The notes below the pieces were generated by a model. It worked only from the letters and a program-made list of their open reading frames with translations, was not told the origin of the DNA and searched no databases. A stretch of DNA of 37,224 bases from Actinomycetes bacterium (lineage in GTDB: Bacteria; Actinomycetota; Actinomycetes; Mycobacteriales; Pseudonocardiaceae): assembly GCA_021793175.1 (NCBI GenBank), contig JAJYTH010000026.1, positions 1 to 37,224 on the forward strand. The letters are read 5' to 3'. How positions within the stretch are numbered: position 1 is the stretch's first letter; each line of letters starts with the position of its first letter. Shown piece by piece: positions 23,131 through 32,312 of the stretch. A program made the translations under genes and the position numbers.

Positions 23131-23711
23131 ACGCCGCGGGCATGTTGTTGGCCGCCGGGGCCGGGAGGCGGTTCGGCAGGCCGAAGGCGCTCGTCGAGGT
23201 CGGTGGCGAGGCGTTGGTGACCCGGGCGGTGCGGGTGTTGGCCCAGGGCGGCTGCGATCCGATCATCGTGGTGCTGGGCGCGCGGGCCGGTGACGTCCGC
23301 ACTCTGCTGCCGGGCCGTGTCATCACGGTGTACGCGCAGGACTGGGAGGAGGGGATGAGCGCGTCACTGCGGGCGGGACTGCGCACGCTCACCGACCTCG
23401 CCCCGCTGCCCGACGCGGTGCTCGTGCATCTCGTCGATCTACCGAGTGTCGGGGCCGATGTGGTGACTCGCCTACGCGAGCTGGTCACTCCCGACGTCGT
23501 GGCTCGTGCCGGATACGACGGGGTGGTGGGGCATCCGGTGCTGTTCGGACGCCGGTGGTGGAACGACATCGCCGACGCCGCCCACGGCGACCAGGGAGCA
23601 CGGGAGTGGTTGCGGGGTCGGGACGACCTGCGCGTGGTGGAGTGCGGCGACCTTTCCGTGGGCACCGATATCGACTCGCCCGCCGACCTGTCCGACGAGA
23701 CCCGGCCCTGA
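23127..23711 (+). CDS. mocA: Molybdenum cofactor cytidylyltransferase-like protein (MocA)
   Basis: 194 aa nucleotidyltransferase. The N-terminus GMLLAAGAGRRFGRPKALVEV is the NTP-binding loop and lysine of the MobA/MocA family, and LVHLVDLPSVGADVV and GHPVLFGRRWW follow. It would attach CMP to molybdopterin to form the MCD cofactor used by xanthine-oxidase-type hydroxylases such as the CoxSLM enzyme downstream. Its ATG overlaps the pcaR stop (ATGA), so it is translationally tied to the aromatic operon while serving the next cluster. Confidence 0.88.
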   Translation: MNAAGMLLAAGAGRRFGRPKALVEVGGEALVTRAVRVLAQGGCDPIIVVLGARAGDVRTLLPGRVITVYAQDWEEGMSASLRAGLRTLTDLAPLPDAVLVHLVDLPSVGADVVTRLRELVTPDVVARAGYDGVVGHPVLFGRRWWNDIADAAHGDQGAREWLRGRDDLRVVECGDLSVGTDIDSPADLSDETRP

Positions 23712-23809
23712 CTTACCGTGGGGCGACACCGTGGTGGGCCTCGCCGGACACCGGGGCAGGCGGTCCTCGTGAGGTGTCGCGACGGTCATGGCGGATACCG
23801 TTTCGGGAG

Positions 23810-24808
23810 ATGACCAGTAGGCTCGGGCGGGTGACAGCCGACAGCACTGGAAGCAGTACCGGAAGCAGCGCTGAAAACGCTGAGAACACTGAGAACACCG
23901 CGTTCGACGGCTCGGCGGGCTCCCCGAGGCCGTTCACGTCACCGGAATCCCCCGACGAACTCGCCGGTCTCCTCGAACGCACCGGGTATCTCGCGGACAC
24001 GGGTGTCGCCACGGCCGCGTTCCTGTCGTTGCGTATGCAACGGCCGTTGTTCTGCGAGGGAGAGCCCGGTACCGGTAAGACTTCGCTCGCCGTCGCCCTC
24101 GCGGAGGCGTTGGAGCTGCCGTTGATCCGGTTGCAGTGCCACGAGGGGATCGACGCGGGACAGGCACTGTACGAGTGGGACTTTCCTCGGCAGCTGCTGC
24201 ATCTGCGGGCGCTGGAGGCGGCCGAGGGCGGACGGTTGTCCGTGGACACCGCCGAGCAGTCGCTCTACACCGAACGGTTCCTGCTGGTGCGGCCGCTGCT
24301 GCGGGCCTTGGTGTCGGCTCCCTGCGTGCTGTTGGTCGACGAACTCGACCGCGCCGACGACGAGTTCGAGGCGTTCTTGCTGCAGTTGCTGGACGAGAAC
24401 GCCGTGACCATCCCCGAGTACGGCGAGGTGCGGGCCGAGACACCGCCGCTGGTGGTGCTCACCTCCAACCGCACGCGGGAGGTCCACGACGCTCTCAAGC
24501 GCCGCTGCCTCTACCACTGGGTGGAGCATCCGAGCCTCGAACGCGAGGTGGCGATCCTGCGTCGTCGGATTCCCGGCCTCGACGAGCGACTGGCCCGCCA
24601 GATCGCCGAGACCGTGCAGCGGTTGCGTTCACTGGAACTGCTCAAACCGCCCGGCGTGGCGGAGGCACTGGACTGGGCGCAGGCGTTGACCGCACTGGGC
24701 AGGAGCGAACTGGACGCCGCGTCCGCGGCCTCCACACTCGGCGCGGTGCTCAAGTACAGCGAGGATCTCGACCGTGTGCGGGCCACCCTGGACTCGTTGC
24801 TCGGCTGA
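23810..24808 (+). CDS. coxD: MoxR-type AAA+ ATPase (CoxD-like)
   Basis: 332 aa. Walker A GEPGTGKT at 84-91, Walker B LLVDELDRAD near 175, sensor LTSNRTREVHDALKRR near 220. In CODH loci CoxD is a chaperone ATPase needed for building the copper-sulfur-molybdenum site, acting with CoxE. The N-terminal ~45 residues are low-complexity (Ser/Thr/Glu/Asn). ATG at 23810 chosen; a GTG at 23831 is an equally possible start and no strong ribosome site decides. About 100 bases after mocA. Confidence 0.88.
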   Translation: MTSRLGRVTADSTGSSTGSSAENAENTENTAFDGSAGSPRPFTSPESPDELAGLLERTGYLADTGVATAAFLSLRMQRPLFCEGEPGTGKTSLAVALAEALELPLIRLQCHEGIDAGQALYEWDFPRQLLHLRALEAAEGGRLSVDTAEQSLYTERFLLVRPLLRALVSAPCVLLVDELDRADDEFEAFLLQLLDENAVTIPEYGEVRAETPPLVVLTSNRTREVHDALKRRCLYHWVEHPSLEREVAILRRRIPGLDERLARQIAETVQRLRSLELLKPPGVAEALDWAQALTALGRSELDAASAASTLGAVLKYSEDLDRVRATLDSLLG

Positions 24809-24876
24809 CCTGCGCGTGACCTGCTCAAATTCGATCATGGTTCCCGAGACGCCGGTCCAGGGCGCACAATGAGGGC

Positions 24877-25992
24877 ATGAGCACGCCAGCCCGGGTCGAC
24901 GCCCTGCCCGGCCTCGTCGGTTTCGCCGCCGCGTTGCGGGCGGCCGGACTGCGCTGCGACGCGCACCGCGTGCAGGCCTATCTCGCCGCGGTCGAGCATG
25001 TGGACATCGGTGATCCACGGCAGCTGTACTGGGCGGGCAGGCTCGCGCTGTGCTCGGAACCCGATGACCTGCCGCGTTACGACGAGGCATTCGCCGCTTG
25101 GTTCTCCGGCAAGGCGCCGGTGCGGCAGCGCAACGCCGTGTCCGTGCCCACCCAGCCCCGGATCGCCGCTTTGGTGCCCGAGTCGGCCACGGGGGAGGGC
25201 ACCGGTGACGATGAGCGGCTCAGTGTGGCCGCCAGCGACGTCGAGACCCTGCGCGACCGTGACCTCGCCGAGCTCACCCCGGCCGAACGTCGGCATCTTC
25301 GGGAGCTGATGACCACACTGCGTCCGGTGCCCGCTACCCGCCCTTCGTTGCGGTATCGCTCCGCCCGGCGTGGCCGGCTCGACGCGCGTCGCACGTTGCG
25401 GGCAATGCTGGTCGACGGTGGGGAGCCGAGTCGGCTGGTTCGTTCCCGCCGCCGCACCCGGCCGCGTAAGGCCGTGTTGTTGGTCGACGTGTCCGGGTCG
25501 ATGAAGCCGTACGCGGACTCGTTGTTGCGGTTTGCCCACGTCGTGGTGCGCAGCGCACCGTCGGACGTGGAGGTGTTCACCCTCGGCACCCGGCTGACCC
25601 GGGTGACCCGCCAACTGCGGCAACGTGATCCCGAACGGGCGATGCTCGATGCGGGTGGGGCGGTGGCCGATTTCGCCGGTGGCACGCGGTTGGGAGAGAC
25701 GCTGCGGGTTTTCCTCGACCGCTGGGGGCAGCGGGGCATGGCCCGACGCGCCACCGTGGTGATCTTCTCCGACGGTTGGGAGCGTGGTGACGCGAGCCTG
25801 CTCGGCGACCAGGCGGAGCGGTTGCGGCGCCTCGCCCACCGGGTGTTCTGGGTCAATCCGCACGCGGGACACGCGGGTTATGAGCCCGTACAGTCCGGCA
25901 TCGCGGCCGTACTGCCTCATGTGGACCGACTGCTCGCGGGGCACAGTCTGGCCACGTTGGAACGACTGCTGAGGGAGATCGCTCATGCATGA
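24877..25992 (+). CDS. coxE: VWA-domain protein (CoxE-like)
   Basis: 371 aa. The C-terminal von Willebrand A domain has an intact metal-binding DVSGSM (D204, S206, S208), a TRLGETL threonine and FSDGWERGD. The N-terminal half is the CoxE-type domain (DALPGLVGFAAALRAAG). CoxE works with the CoxD ATPase in maturation of the molybdenum enzyme. The last residues overlap the xdhC/coxF-like gene (ATGCATGA). Confidence 0.9.
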   Translation: MSTPARVDALPGLVGFAAALRAAGLRCDAHRVQAYLAAVEHVDIGDPRQLYWAGRLALCSEPDDLPRYDEAFAAWFSGKAPVRQRNAVSVPTQPRIAALVPESATGEGTGDDERLSVAASDVETLRDRDLAELTPAERRHLRELMTTLRPVPATRPSLRYRSARRGRLDARRTLRAMLVDGGEPSRLVRSRRRTRPRKAVLLVDVSGSMKPYADSLLRFAHVVVRSAPSDVEVFTLGTRLTRVTRQLRQRDPERAMLDAGGAVADFAGGTRLGETLRVFLDRWGQRGMARRATVVIFSDGWERGDASLLGDQAERLRRLAHRVFWVNPHAGHAGYEPVQSGIAAVLPHVDRLLAGHSLATLERLLREIAHA

Positions 25993-27100
25993 CGTGCTGG
26001 ACGAGTTGCATCGTCGCTGGTCGGCGGGTGAGACGGTGGGGCTCGGGACCGTGGTGGCCACCTTCTCGTCGGCTCCTCGCGCCCCGGGCGCCGCGATGTT
26101 GGTGGGGGCCGACGGCAGCGCGGTCGGCAGCGTGTCCGGCGGCTGTGTCGAGGGCGCGGTGTACGAGCTGGCGCAGCAGGTGGTGGAGTCGCGGACCCCG
26201 GTGCTGCAGCGCTATGGCGTGAGTGACGACGACGCCTTCGCCGTGGGGCTCACCTGCGGAGGCATCATCGACATCTTCGTCGAGTACGTGGACCGGGAGT
26301 CCATGCCCGAGCTGCCCGAGCTGGTCGCCTCCGTGCGCGAGGGCAGGCCGGTAGCCGTCGCCACGGTCGTCGAGCACTCGGAGCCCGAGTTGGTCGGCAG
26401 GCGCATGCTGGTGTGGCCGGACCGGGTCCTAGGAGGTCTCGGCTCGCAGCGTGTCGACGACGCGGTGGCCGACGACGCCCGCGGACTGCTGGCCGGGGGC
26501 CGGTCGGACACGTTGCACTACGGGCCGGAGGGGCAGCGTCGCGGTGAGGGCATGGCGGTGTTCGTGAACTCGTTCGAGCCGCCTCCGCGGATGCTGGTGT
26601 TCGGCGCGATCGACTTCGCCGCCGCGATGGCGAGGATGGGCGCCTACCTCGGTTACGAGGTCACGGTGTGCGACGCGCGGCCCGTGTTCGCGACGAGGGC
26701 GCGGTTCCCCGAGGCCCACGAGGTGGTCGTGGACTGGCCACACCGCTATCTGCAGGCGGAGGTCGAGGCGGGCCGGATCGGCCCCAGAACCGTCGTCGCC
26801 GTGCTCACCCACGATCCGAAGTTCGACGTTCCGGTGTTGGAGGTGGCGCTTCGCCTGGATGTCGCCTATGTCGGTGCGATGGGTTCCCGACGCACCCATG
26901 AGGACCGCTTACGGCGGTTGAGGGAGGCCGGTATGACCGAGGCGGAGATCGAACGGCTCGCCTCCCCGATCGGGCTCGACCTGGGTGCCCGGACGCCGGA
27001 GGAGACCGCCGTGTCCATCGCGGCTGAGATCATCGCGCAGCGGTGGGGAGGCAGTGGGCGTCGGCTGTCCGATCTCGACGGCCGTATCCACGGTGAGTGA
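25985..27100 (+). CDS. XdhC/CoxF-family molybdenum enzyme maturation factor
   Basis: 371 aa. N-terminal XdhC/CoxI domain (TVVATFSSAPRAPGAAMLV, SVSGGCVEGAVYE, LTCGGIIDIFVE) and C-terminal Rossmann XdhC domain (MLVFGAIDFAAAMARMG, THDPKFDVPVLEVAL, YVGAMGSRRTHEDR). Homologues bind the Mo cofactor and help its sulfuration and insertion into xanthine dehydrogenase or CODH. The glycine-rich turn normally GxGHVA reads FGAIDFAAA here, a variant. Followed by a 319-base gap. Confidence 0.9.
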   Translation: MHDVLDELHRRWSAGETVGLGTVVATFSSAPRAPGAAMLVGADGSAVGSVSGGCVEGAVYELAQQVVESRTPVLQRYGVSDDDAFAVGLTCGGIIDIFVEYVDRESMPELPELVASVREGRPVAVATVVEHSEPELVGRRMLVWPDRVLGGLGSQRVDDAVADDARGLLAGGRSDTLHYGPEGQRRGEGMAVFVNSFEPPPRMLVFGAIDFAAAMARMGAYLGYEVTVCDARPVFATRARFPEAHEVVVDWPHRYLQAEVEAGRIGPRTVVAVLTHDPKFDVPVLEVALRLDVAYVGAMGSRRTHEDRLRRLREAGMTEAEIERLASPIGLDLGARTPEETAVSIAAEIIAQRWGGSGRRLSDLDGRIHGE

Positions 27101-27419
27101 TACGGCCGGCCTGTGGAGGTAGCGCGGGTGGTCGTCGCTGCTCGGTCTGTGGGTGCGACGTGGGTACGACGTGGGTGCGACGTGGGTATGACACGGCCTC
27201 CGTATCACCCATTCCGGTGAGCTGAAACGCCTATTTTGTCGCTTCATTGGAAAGTCGGGCCTCGATCGAGGGGAAGCCGCGGGGATCGGGGGCCGCAGGG
27301 GTTGTCGTCACAGCGCGGACGTAGCAGGGTTGCCTGTGAGGACGATCACTGACCCGGTGATCGGTCACGGCCGTTCCACACGGCCCGCCCCCGCGGGTCG
27401 AGCCAGCACAGGAGGCCCA
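27101..27419. other. Intergenic region before coxS with a tandem repeat
   Basis: No gene. It holds four 11-base tandem units (27149-27192), an AT-richer patch around 27225-27255, and the AGGAGG ribosome site of coxS near its end. A promoter for coxSLMG is expected here, but no convincing -35/-10 pair was found. Confidence 0.55.
27149..27192. repeat. 11-bp tandem repeat, four units
   Basis: Four consecutive units GTGGGTGCGAC, GTGGGTACGAC, GTGGGTGCGAC, GTGGGTATGAC. The period equals about one helical turn, which would place the units on one DNA face. Could be a regulator array or a simple slippage repeat. Confidence 0.85.
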
Positions 27420-27962
27420 ATGCGCATCACCGTCACAGTTGACGGAACCCGCTACACCGACGAGGTCGAGCCACGCACACTGCTCGTGCACTACCTGCGC
27501 AATCAGCTCGGCAAGGTCGGCACCGTGGTGGGGTGCGACACCAGTAACTGCGGTGCCTGCACCGTGCACCTCAACGGGCAGAGCGTGAAGTCCTGCTCGG
27601 TGCTCGCGGTACAGGCCGACAGCGGCGAGATCACCACGATCGAAGGGATCGCGCGCGACGGCGAACTGCACCCGGTGCAGAAGGCGTTCGAGGAGCACCA
27701 CGCGTTGCAGTGCGGCTTCTGCACTCCCGGAATGATCATGCAGTCGCTCGACCTGCTGTCCGAGAATCCCGATCCGGACGAGCAGGCCGTTCGCGAGGGG
27801 CTGGAGGGCAATCTCTGCCGCTGCACCGGATACCAGAACATCGTCCGTGCGGTACAGGACGCGGCCGAGCACATGCGCCCCGGCGCGGGGCCGGAGATTG
27901 AACAAGCCGGTGAGACGACGGGGACCGCGGCGGCGCAGGGCATGGGCGGAGGTGTTCAGTGA
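27420..27962 (+). CDS. coxS: Molybdenum hydroxylase small (2x[2Fe-2S]) subunit, CoxS
   Basis: 180 aa. Plant-type cluster ligands C39, C44, C47 and C59 ([13 protein letters not shown]); second-cluster ligands C98, C101, C133 and C135 ([17 protein letters not shown]). It carries electrons from the Mo site to FAD. The ATG at 27420 follows AGGAGG; the frame is open further upstream, but the extension is not family-like. A ~30-residue Gly/Ala/Glu tail extends beyond the fold. Overlaps coxL by 4 bases. Confidence 0.94.
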   Translation: MRITVTVDGTRYTDEVEPRTLLVHYLRNQLGKVGTVVGCDTSNCGACTVHLNGQSVKSCSVLAVQADSGEITTIEGIARDGELHPVQKAFEEHHALQCGFCTPGMIMQSLDLLSENPDPDEQAVREGLEGNLCRCTGYQNIVRAVQDAAEHMRPGAGPEIEQAGETTGTAAAQGMGGGVQ

Positions 27963-30403
27963 TGACCTCCACGATGGAACCGGAGATCGGCAAAGCCCGT
28001 CGGCGCAAGGAGGACGCGCGCCTGATCACCGGCCGCACCCGCTGGACCGACAACCTCACGTTGCCCGGAATGTTGCACCTCGCGGTGCTGCGCAGCCCCG
28101 TCGCGCACGCGCGGATCACGAGCATCGACACGTCGGCGGCGAAGCAGGTGCCGGGCGTGCTCGACGTCTACACGGCCGACGACCTCGACCCCGAAGGCGC
28201 CATCGGCATGCCGTGTGCTTGGCCCATCACGCCGGACATGAAGTGGCCGCGCAGGCCGGTCCTCGCCCAGGGCACGGTCAACTACGCGGGGGAAGGGGTC
28301 GCCGTCGTCGTCGCCCGCAGTCCCGAGGCGGCCGAGGACGCGCTGTCCGAGATCGACGTCGAGTACGACGAGCTGCCCGTGGTGCTGGGCCTGGAGAACG
28401 CGCTGGCCGACGGTGCTCCGCTGGTACACGAGGAACTCGGCACCAACCGCAGTGCGGTGTGGACGTTTGACTCCGCCGAGGCGGGTTCGGGCGGTGACGT
28501 CGAGCAGGCCATCGCCGACTCGGAGGTGGTGTTAAGGCGCCGGTTCCGGCAGCAGCGGCTGATCCCGGCGTTCATGGAACCGCGTTCGGTGGTGGTGGAC
28601 CCGACCGCGGCGCAACTGACTATGTGGTCGGCCACGCAAGTGCCGCACATCCTCAAGACCATGTCCGCTCTCACGCTGGGGATCCCGGAGCACCAGCTGC
28701 GGGTCATCGCACCCGATGTCGGCGGCGGTTTCGGCGGCAAGCTGGCGGTCATCCCGGAGGAGTTCATCGCCCTGTTGGTGGCCCGTCGGCTCGGCAGGCC
28801 GGTGAAGTGGACCGAGTCGCGGTCGGAGTCGATGGCCGCCGCTCACCACGGACGCGACCAGGTGCAGGACATCACCATCTGCGCGACCCGGGACGGCACC
28901 GTCACGGGACTGAAGGTGGAACTGCTCGCCGACATGGGCGCCTATCTCGGTCTCGTCGGGCCGGGCGTGCCGATCCTCGGCGCGTTCATGTTCAACTCGA
29001 TCTACAAGTTCCCGGCCTACCACTTCACGTGCACGAACGTCTTCACCAACACCATGGTGACCGACGCGTATCGCGGCGCGGGCAGGCCGGAGGCCACGTA
29101 CGCCATCGAACGCATCATGGACGAGCTCGCGGTCGAGATCGGCATGGAGCCGATGGAGCTGCGGAAAAAGAACTGGATCGCCCACGACGAGTTCCCGTAC
29201 ACCACGGTGGCGACGCTGACCTACGACTCGGGCAACTACGAGGTCGCCACCGAGAAGGCCATGGAGCTGTTCGACTACGAGGGCCTGCGCCGAGAACAGC
29301 GGGAACGCCGGGAACGTGGAGACGTGGTGCAGCTCGGCATCGGCATCTCGACGTTCACGGAGATGTGCGGGCTGGCGCCGTCGAGGGTGCTGGGCTCGCT
29401 CGACTACGGGGCGGGCGGTTGGGAGCACGCGGCCATCCGCATGTTGCCCACGGGCAAGGTCGAGGTCGTCACGGGTTCGTCGGCGCACGGGCAGGGCCAC
29501 GAGACGGCATGGAGCCAGATCGTCGCCGACCAGCTCGGTGTGCCGTTCGAGGACGTCGAGGTCCTGCACGGCGACACCCAGTCGTCGCACAAGGGGCTCG
29601 ACACGTACGGGTCCCGCTCGCTCGTGGTCGGCGGTATCGCGGTGGTGAAGGCCGCGGAGAAGGTGGTCGACAAGGCCCGCAAGATCGCCGCGCACATGAT
29701 GGAGTGCTCCGAGGACGACGTCGAGTTCTCCAGTGGTGCCTTCAAGGTCAAGGGCACCGATCGGTCCACGAACATCAAGGACATCGCGTTCGCCGCGTTC
29801 ATGGCGCACGACCTGCCCGACGGGATGGAGCCGTCGCTGGACTCGGAGGCCACGTTCGATCCGGAGAACTTCTCCTACCCGCACGGCACACATCTGTGTG
29901 CGGTGGAGGTGGACACCGAGACCGGTGGCGTGAAGATCCGCTCGTACGTGTGTGTCGACGACGTGGGCGAGGTGGTGAACCCGCTCATCGTCGAAGGACA
30001 GATACACGGTGGACTGGCGCAGGGCATCGCACAAGCCCTGTTCGAGGAGGCGGTGTTCGACGAGAGCGGCACTCTGCTGGCCGGGACGTTCGCCGACTAC
30101 CTGCTGCCGTCGGCGGCCGATCTCCCGTCGTTCATCACCGACCGCACCGAGACGCCGTCCACCACCAACCCACTCGGTGTCAAGGGCGTCGGGGAGGCGG
30201 GCACCATCGCCTCCACTCCCGCCGTCGTGAACGCCGTCGTGGACGCCGTACGCCACTTCGGAGTGAACGACATCGAGATGCCGTGCACACCGATGCGGGT
30301 GTGGCGGGCCATCCACACCGGTGAGAAGGCAGCCGGTGGCCTGGGCAACGAGGCCGGTGGCGGCCTCGGATCGATCGACGCCGAACACGGAGGTACGCAG
30401 TGA
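27959..30403 (+). CDS. coxL: Molybdenum hydroxylase large subunit, form II CoxL
   Basis: 814 aa Mo-binding subunit of the xanthine oxidase family. The active-site loop is AYRGAGR (370-376), the form II signature, in place of AYxCSFR of true (form I) CO dehydrogenases, so the copper-binding cysteine is absent. GGGFGGK (near 255) and the base glutamate E746 (GVKGVGEAG) are intact, so it should be an active hydroxylase. Order S-L-M also matches form II. CO oxidation by form II enzymes is disputed; a carbon substrate (aldehyde, N-heterocycle or aromatic) is as likely. GTG at 27959 or the ATG at 27962; GGAGG precedes. Confidence 0.93.
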   Translation: MMTSTMEPEIGKARRRKEDARLITGRTRWTDNLTLPGMLHLAVLRSPVAHARITSIDTSAAKQVPGVLDVYTADDLDPEGAIGMPCAWPITPDMKWPRRPVLAQGTVNYAGEGVAVVVARSPEAAEDALSEIDVEYDELPVVLGLENALADGAPLVHEELGTNRSAVWTFDSAEAGSGGDVEQAIADSEVVLRRRFRQQRLIPAFMEPRSVVVDPTAAQLTMWSATQVPHILKTMSALTLGIPEHQLRVIAPDVGGGFGGKLAVIPEEFIALLVARRLGRPVKWTESRSESMAAAHHGRDQVQDITICATRDGTVTGLKVELLADMGAYLGLVGPGVPILGAFMFNSIYKFPAYHFTCTNVFTNTMVTDAYRGAGRPEATYAIERIMDELAVEIGMEPMELRKKNWIAHDEFPYTTVATLTYDSGNYEVATEKAMELFDYEGLRREQRERRERGDVVQLGIGISTFTEMCGLAPSRVLGSLDYGAGGWEHAAIRMLPTGKVEVVTGSSAHGQGHETAWSQIVADQLGVPFEDVEVLHGDTQSSHKGLDTYGSRSLVVGGIAVVKAAEKVVDKARKIAAHMMECSEDDVEFSSGAFKVKGTDRSTNIKDIAFAAFMAHDLPDGMEPSLDSEATFDPENFSYPHGTHLCAVEVDTETGGVKIRSYVCVDDVGEVVNPLIVEGQIHGGLAQGIAQALFEEAVFDESGTLLAGTFADYLLPSAADLPSFITDRTETPSTTNPLGVKGVGEAGTIASTPAVVNAVVDAVRHFGVNDIEMPCTPMRVWRAIHTGEKAAGGLGNEAGGGLGSIDAEHGGTQ

Positions 30404-31254
30404 TCCCGGCTCCCTTCGATTACGTAGTTCCTTCCACTGTGGGGGAAGCTGTGCGTGTGCTCACCGACGCGGGGGAAGACGCGAAGGTGATCGCCGGAGG
30501 GCAGAGCCTGCTGCCGGTGTTGCGCCTGCGGATGGCGGCCCCGACCACGCTGATCGACCTCAACCGGATCAGCGAGCTACGCGGGGTACGCGACGACGGC
30601 GACGCTATCGTCATCGGCTCGATGACCACTCACCACGACATCCAACGCGACCCCCTGATCGCCGACCACGCGGAGCTGCTCGCCAAGGCGACCGCCACGG
30701 TGGCCGATCCCCAGATACGGCACCGGGGGACTTTCGGCGGGTCCATCGCGCACGCCGATCCGGCGGGTGACCTGCTGGCACCCGCTCTCGCGTTGGACGC
30801 GGAGATGGTCCTGCACGGCATGGACGGCGTGCGCAGGGTGCCCGCGGTGGAGTTCTTCGACGATTTCTTCACCACCGCGATGCAGCCGAACGAAATCCTC
30901 ACCGAGGTGCGGGTTCCGAAGTTCACCGGGTGGCGCGCGCACTACGAGAAGTTCAATCGTGTGGCGCAGGCGTGGTCGATCGTCGGTGTCGCGACCACGG
31001 TGCGCACGGAGGCCGGCACCATCGCCGAGGCTAGGGTCGGACTGACCAATATGGCCTCCGTTCCGGTGCGGGCCCGAGCGGTCGAGGAAGCGCTCGTCGG
31101 ACAACCAGCCACGGCCGAGGCGATCCGGGCCGCGGCCGAACGCGCCGCCGAGGGCACGAGCCCGACCGCGGACGGCAACGCCGACGTGGAGTATCGACAG
31201 CATCTCGCCCGGGTACTCACCAACAGAGCTGTCTCCACGGCGGTCGCGGGCTGA
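30400..31254 (+). CDS. coxM: Molybdenum hydroxylase medium (FAD) subunit, CoxM
   Basis: 284 aa FAD-binding subunit. AGGQSLLPVL (32-41) and TFGGSIAHADPAGDL (around 110-124) are the two FAD-pyrophosphate motifs (AGGxS and T[IF]GG). Fold and length match CODH_M. GTG start overlapping the coxL stop (GTGA) with GGAGG seven bases upstream. It ends the tightly coupled SLM unit. Confidence 0.94.
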   Translation: MIPAPFDYVVPSTVGEAVRVLTDAGEDAKVIAGGQSLLPVLRLRMAAPTTLIDLNRISELRGVRDDGDAIVIGSMTTHHDIQRDPLIADHAELLAKATATVADPQIRHRGTFGGSIAHADPAGDLLAPALALDAEMVLHGMDGVRRVPAVEFFDDFFTTAMQPNEILTEVRVPKFTGWRAHYEKFNRVAQAWSIVGVATTVRTEAGTIAEARVGLTNMASVPVRARAVEEALVGQPATAEAIRAAAERAAEGTSPTADGNADVEYRQHLARVLTNRAVSTAVAG

Positions 31255-31275
31255 CCACGACAATGTCACAGCCGT

Positions 31276-31328
31276 GTCCCCGAGGCCACATTCGGTAACG
31301 ACCACCGGGTTACAGTGGCCTCGGGGAC
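31276..31328 (+). promoter_or_regulatory. Long inverted repeat between coxM and coxG
   Basis: GTCCCCGAGGCCAC (31276-31289) and GTGGCCTCGGGGAC (31315-31328) form a perfect 14-bp stem, with an inner 5-bp stem GTAAC/GTTAC (31295-31299, 31309-31313). A smaller hairpin GCCTTG-CCAG-CAAGGC (31330-31345) follows directly. There is no T-tract. It lies 21 bases after the coxM stop and 56 before coxG: a partial terminator, processing site or attenuator. Confidence 0.7.
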
Positions 31329-31384
31329 GGCCTTGCCAGCAAGGCTGAGAGGCACACGAAAGACTTAAGGAAGGAGGTCGGCCC

Positions 31385-32242
31385 GTGCGGCTCGACCACG
31401 AATTCACCGTTCCGGCGCCCATCGACGAGGTGTGGCAGGCGGTGCTCGACCCGGAGAGGGTCGCGCCCTGCATGCCCGGAGCCACCCTCACCTCCGTGGA
31501 GGGAGACAAGTTCAAGGGCACGGTGAAGGTCAAGCTCGGGCCGGTTTCCCTGCTGTACAAGGGATCGGGCGAGTTCCTGGAGAAGAACGCCGAGGAACGG
31601 AAGATCGTCATCAAGGCATCCGGTAAGGACGCCCGTGGAGCCGGAACGGCAGCCGCCACCGTCACTGTGACCCTCACGGCCGAGGGCGCCTCCACCAAGG
31701 GAGCGGTGGCCACCGACCTCAACGTCACCGGTAAGCCCGCCCAGTTCGGCAGGGGCATGATCTCCGAGGTCGGAGGTAAGATCCTCGACAACTTCGCCGC
31801 GAATCTCGCCGACATGCTCGGCGCGGCGAGCTCCACGGATTCCACGGACAAGAAGGACAAGAAGGATGCAGCGGCGGGCGCGCAGGGCTCGGCCGGTGCG
31901 ACGGAGTCCTCGGAAGGCGCTGCGCAGAAACAGAGCACGGCGTCGACTCGATCCGCGAGCGCGGCGGGCACCGCGAAGACGGGCACTGCCGAGAAGACCG
32001 CTGACAAGCCCGCCGAGAAGGCCGCCGAGAACTCGACCGCCAGGGCGGAGCAGCCCCAGAAGCCGAAGTTGGAGAGCGTCAAGCCCTCGGCGTCGACCAC
32101 GCCGCCGAGGGAGGCCGAGGCGATCGACCTGTTCGACTACGCGGGGCCCTCGTTGGCCAAACGTCTCGCGCCTGCTCTGGCGGGCTTGGCGGCGTTGTTC
32201 GCCTTCCTCGCCGTCAGGAGGATATTGCGGCGTCGCGGCTGA
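31385..32242 (+). CDS. coxG: CoxG-like membrane-anchored SRPBCC protein
   Basis: 285 aa. Residues 1-145 are the CoxG/SRPBCC domain (FTVPAPIDEVWQAVLDPERVAPCMPG; GPVSLLYKGSGEF). Residues ~146-250 are a long low-complexity Ala/Lys/Thr/Glu linker, then one membrane helix (about 261-277, LAPALAGLAALFAFLAV) and a basic tail RRILRRRG. CoxG tethers CODH to the membrane and in mycobacteria has been reported to extract menaquinone for it (family knowledge). Strong ribosome site GGAGG seven bases before the GTG. Confidence 0.92.
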   Translation: MRLDHEFTVPAPIDEVWQAVLDPERVAPCMPGATLTSVEGDKFKGTVKVKLGPVSLLYKGSGEFLEKNAEERKIVIKASGKDARGAGTAAATVTVTLTAEGASTKGAVATDLNVTGKPAQFGRGMISEVGGKILDNFAANLADMLGAASSTDSTDKKDKKDAAAGAQGSAGATESSEGAAQKQSTASTRSASAAGTAKTGTAEKTADKPAEKAAENSTARAEQPQKPKLESVKPSASTTPPREAEAIDLFDYAGPSLAKRLAPALAGLAALFAFLAVRRILRRRG

Positions 32243-32263
32243 TTTTCGAGTCGACGCGTGAGT

Positions 32264-32297
32264 GCCGGGGAGCTTCGGGAAGCCGGAGCTCCCCGGC
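32264..32297 (+). terminator. Terminator-like hairpin after coxG
   Basis: GCCGGGGAGCT (32264-32274) and AGCTCCCCGGC (32287-32297) form a perfect 11-bp stem with a 12-base loop, 21 bases after the coxG stop. No T-tract, as usual in high-GC actinobacteria. It supports ending the cox operon here and placing the next start at 32313. Confidence 0.55.
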
Positions 32298-32312
32298 GAC
32301 GTTGCACTCGGT

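Noticed and set aside
28532..30388. 618-aa minus-strand frame inside coxL
   Set aside because: Antisense shadow of coxL; the coxL frame has all cofactor motifs.
31340..31352. CAAGGCTGAGAGG, reminiscent of a thiamine pyrophosphate riboswitch
   Set aside because: Only the CTGAGA core is present; the partner ACCTGATC helix and the remaining consensus are missing, and coxG is not a thiamine gene.
32262..32312. Upstream GTG start for the flavin oxidoreductase
   Set aside because: The extension would be translated from a perfect 11-bp terminator-like hairpin; the ATG at 32313 is directly before the FAD-binding strand.
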